Assembly: GCA_010027825.1 (NCBI GenBank)
Contig: RGUK01000085.1
Location: forward strand, 1 to 6,422
Reading direction: 5' to 3'
DNA length: 6,422 nucleotides
DNA from: a bacterium
GTDB taxonomy: Bacteria > Dependentiae > Babeliae > Babeliales > RVW-14
The translations under genes and the position numbers were made by a program. Below the pieces are notes generated by a model. It made no database searches and was not told the origin of the DNA. It saw only the letters and a list, made by a program, of their open reading frames with translations. Within the stretch, counting starts at the first letter, position 1. Each line of letters starts with the position of its first letter. Positions 5,175 through 6,422 of this stretch are shown piece after piece.

Positions 5175-5940
5175 GGTGGTAGATAATTCGCCGCAAGCAA
5201 AGACCCTTGGCGTCGGCCTTGATCAGGGTTTGCTGTGGATTTGGGTTTTTCAATAGTTCCTGCAGGTAGTCTACGCCAAGATGCGGGCGTCGAGCAAGGT
5301 CTAGTGCATAGCCAATCATGCGCCTAATTTGAAAGCGCACAAAGGAGGGTCCTTTAATTTCAACAATGAGTGCGCCCCACCGGGGGAAGTGCTTGAGCTT
5401 GATAGCATCAATTGTTCTAACCGTATCCTTTGGGTTGTCACTATCGACCTTGCAGAATGAGCCAAAGTCGTGAGTGCCAACATAACACTGCAAGGCTTGG
5501 GCAAAGGTAGCAAGATTAACCTGGGGCATGAACTGGTAGTACCATCCAAAACGTTCAACAAACGGTAGAGGTTTTTTCAGAAAAAGGGTGTAGTAATAGG
5601 TTTTTTGTTTGACATTAACGCAGGGATGAAAGCCTGGATCGGAGGGGACAAGTGATCTGATAAAAATCCCCCGCGGCAGGCGAGCATTCCACGCGTGACG
5701 TAGCTGCTCCAGGTCTACCGTTGAGGGCAAGGCTGCCGCAAAGCGCGCAACCTGGCCAAGCGCGTGCACCCCCGCGTCAGTGCGTGAAGCTCCCAACAGG
5801 TTGATGGGTGTTTTCATCATGGAAAACCATGCCTCCTGCAAGGCGCTGGTGATGGAGCAATCTGTTGGCTGAATCTGCCAGCCATGAAAATCGGTGCCGT
5901 CATAAGCGACGACTATGGTGTAATAGGTTTTATCGTTCAT
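5149..5940 (-). CDS. truA: tRNA pseudouridine synthase A
   Basis: TruA converts uridines 38-40 in the anticodon stem of many tRNAs to pseudouridine. The 263-residue protein has the normal family length and landmarks: YDGTDFHGWQ (13-22); GASRTDAGVHALGQVA (50-65) with catalytic aspartate D55; KTYYYTLF with the conserved tyrosine; GTHDFGSF; and a FVRFQIRRMIG block before the C-terminal half, ending in LCLRRIIY. The usual arginine of the FHAR motif appears as FHPC, a deviation to note. The ATG at 5938-5940 is the only sensible start. The candidate ribosome site GGATGGGGG (5953-5961) lies 12 bases away, unusually far, and forms the 3' arm of a stable hairpin. It overlaps cdsA and is probably the first gene of a truA-cdsA unit. 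Confidence 0.96.
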   Translation of the reverse strand: MNDKTYYTIVVAYDGTDFHGWQIQPTDCSITSALQEAWFSMMKTPINLLGASRTDAGVHALGQVARFAAALPSTVDLEQLRHAWNARLPRGIFIRSLVPSDPGFHPCVNVKQKTYYYTLFLKKPLPFVERFGWYYQFMPQVNLATFAQALQCYVGTHDFGSFCKVDSDNPKDTVRTIDAIKLKHFPRWGALIVEIKGPSFVRFQIRRMIGYALDLARRPHLGVDYLQELLKNPNPQQTLIKADAKGLCLRRIIYHHDPKSTAE

Positions 5941-5947
5941 ACAAATG

Positions 5948-5983
5948 AAAAACCCCCATCCAGACGAACGTCACGGACAGGGG
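5948..5983 (-). terminator. Hairpin with T-tract directly before truA: terminator or leader control element
   Basis: On the minus strand CCCCTGTCC (5975-5983) can pair with GGATGGGGG (5953-5961) to form a 9-bp stem with two adjacent wobble pairs. The 13-base loop holds a further GAC/GTC mini-stem. Five T residues follow (5948-5952). The wobble pairs are G-U only in minus-strand RNA and become C-A mismatches on the plus strand, so the structure suits leftward transcripts. It can be the terminator of the upstream glycosyltransferase gene. Because its 3' arm is also the only G-rich ribosome site of truA, it may instead act as an attenuator or hide that site. Confidence 0.65.
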
Positions 5984-6006
5984 AAATGGAGGTTATCAAG
6001 GTTTTG

Positions 6007-6027
6007 GTTGAGGTTAACTTGCTCAAC
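6007..6027. repeat. Small inverted repeat in the truA leader
   Basis: GTTGAG (6007-6012) and CTCAAC (6022-6027) form a perfect 6-bp inverted repeat around 9 bases that include the palindrome GTTAAC. It lies just downstream of the predicted truA transcription start, so it could be a protein-binding site or the first stem of the leader RNA. It has no T-tract and is not a terminator. Confidence 0.35.
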
Positions 6028-6037
6028 TCATGGATTA

Positions 6038-6066
6038 ATCATACTTCCTCACCTTTGAAAATGCAA
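6038..6066 (-). promoter_or_regulatory. Possible promoter for truA
   Basis: On the minus strand TTGCAT (6061-6066) and TATGAT (6038-6043, five of six consensus bases) are 17 bases apart. Transcription would begin near 6031, giving a leader of about 90 bases that contains the hairpin at 5948-5983. The -35 box is a modest match. It is the best promoter candidate in the 211-bp gap between the glycosyltransferase and truA. Confidence 0.45.
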
Positions 6067-6151
6067 CAGCTTTTTGAATGTTTTTGGCTGGCCCAAGAGG
6101 GTGCTCGAGGCGCATTTCAGGGAGGAATGCTATTTGTTTTGCCTGGTTAAT

Positions 6152-6422
6152 TTATTTTCTATTTGAATTGTTCAATCTCTCGTAGGCAGCATTGACGGAA
6201 GCGATGAATGTTTCGATGCTGTGATGTTTTTCAGCATCTTGGCGAGCGGCTTTACCAAGTCGGTAGCGCAATCCTGGCGATGCCTGCAGTTGGTGTAATG
6301 CTGCTGCATAGTGCTCGGGCGATCGTTCTGTTACTAGCAAGCCATTTGTGCCTGGCGTGATTACGTCATGAGTGCGGGTAGGGCTCGTGGTGACAATAGG
6401 CAGCCCGCAGGCCATGGCTTCC
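6152..6422 (-). CDS. GT4-type glycosyltransferase, C-terminal fragment (5' end outside window)
   Basis: About 89 C-terminal residues of a GT-B fold glycosyltransferase of the GT4 (Glycos_transf_1) type are present; the gene enters from the right edge. The visible part begins EAMACGLPIVTT, the conserved block whose glutamate contacts the nucleotide-sugar donor. It is followed by the usual GTNGLLV turn (DG-x-NG-LL-V in most relatives), a helix with variable LxxLQASPGLR, and the LGKAARQDAEKHHS segment before the C-terminal helix. These enzymes build lipopolysaccharide, exopolysaccharide or glycolipids, but the substrate cannot be inferred from this end. The ATG at 6413-6415 is an internal methionine, not the start, because the reading frame continues to the window edge. 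It lies 211 bp upstream of truA on the same strand. Confidence 0.88.
   Translation of the reverse strand, partial: EAMACGLPIVTTSPTRTHDVITPGTNGLLVTERSPEHYAAALHQLQASPGLRYRLGKAARQDAEKHHSIETFIASVNAAYERLNNSNRK

Noticed and set aside
5884..6150. Plus-strand open frames across the start of truA and the following gap, including a 36-codon one from 5945
   Set aside because: They lack ribosome sites, have odd compositions (Arg, His, Pro, Trp-rich), and the longer one lies antisense to truA coding sequence.
5941..6151. tRNA or small stable RNA gene in the 211-bp gap before truA
   Set aside because: No cloverleaf, T-loop GTTC box or SRP/6S-like core is visible. The structure seen is accounted for by the hairpin, the small inverted repeat and the promoter candidate.

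Overview
The window looks like chromosomal DNA of a Gram-negative-type bacterium. Genes are tightly packed and use the standard code, with GGA-type ribosome sites and sigma70-like promoters. Two housekeeping genes are certain: truA (tRNA pseudouridine synthase A) and cdsA (CDP-diacylglycerol synthase). A third gene is clearly the C-terminal end of a GT4-type glycosyltransferase that enters from the right edge. Taxonomy cannot be fixed from this sequence. Small secreted proteins of unknown function beside compact housekeeping genes would fit a reduced or host-associated lineage such as Dependentiae, but that is a guess.

Layout, right to left because almost everything is on the minus strand. 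The glycosyltransferase fragment (6152-6422) is followed by a 211-bp gap holding a possible promoter and a strong hairpin plus T-tract just before truA. truA (5149-5940) overlaps cdsA (4500-5174) by 26 bp. A good promoter (4434-4462) then starts a two-gene unit of small exported proteins (3832-4389 and 3208-3807). The second of these runs tail to tail into the only plus-strand gene, an ABC-2 type transporter permease (2430-3233). Back to back with the permease is a degenerate N-acetylmuramoyl-L-alanine amidase-like exported protein (1673-2326). Two more exported unknown proteins follow (905-1591 and 56-721), and a further gene begins at position 13 and leaves the window on the left.

The least ordinary part is the left 4.4 kb. 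Four small proteins with signal peptides, all mainly helical and none recognised, share a weak common pattern. The two left ones also share the signal-peptidase region and parts of their promoter and leader sequence, which points to tandem duplication. With the amidase-like protein and the permease, the block has the character of a cell-envelope accessory locus. No mechanism can be read from it directly. No tRNA, rRNA, CRISPR array or insertion sequence was seen.
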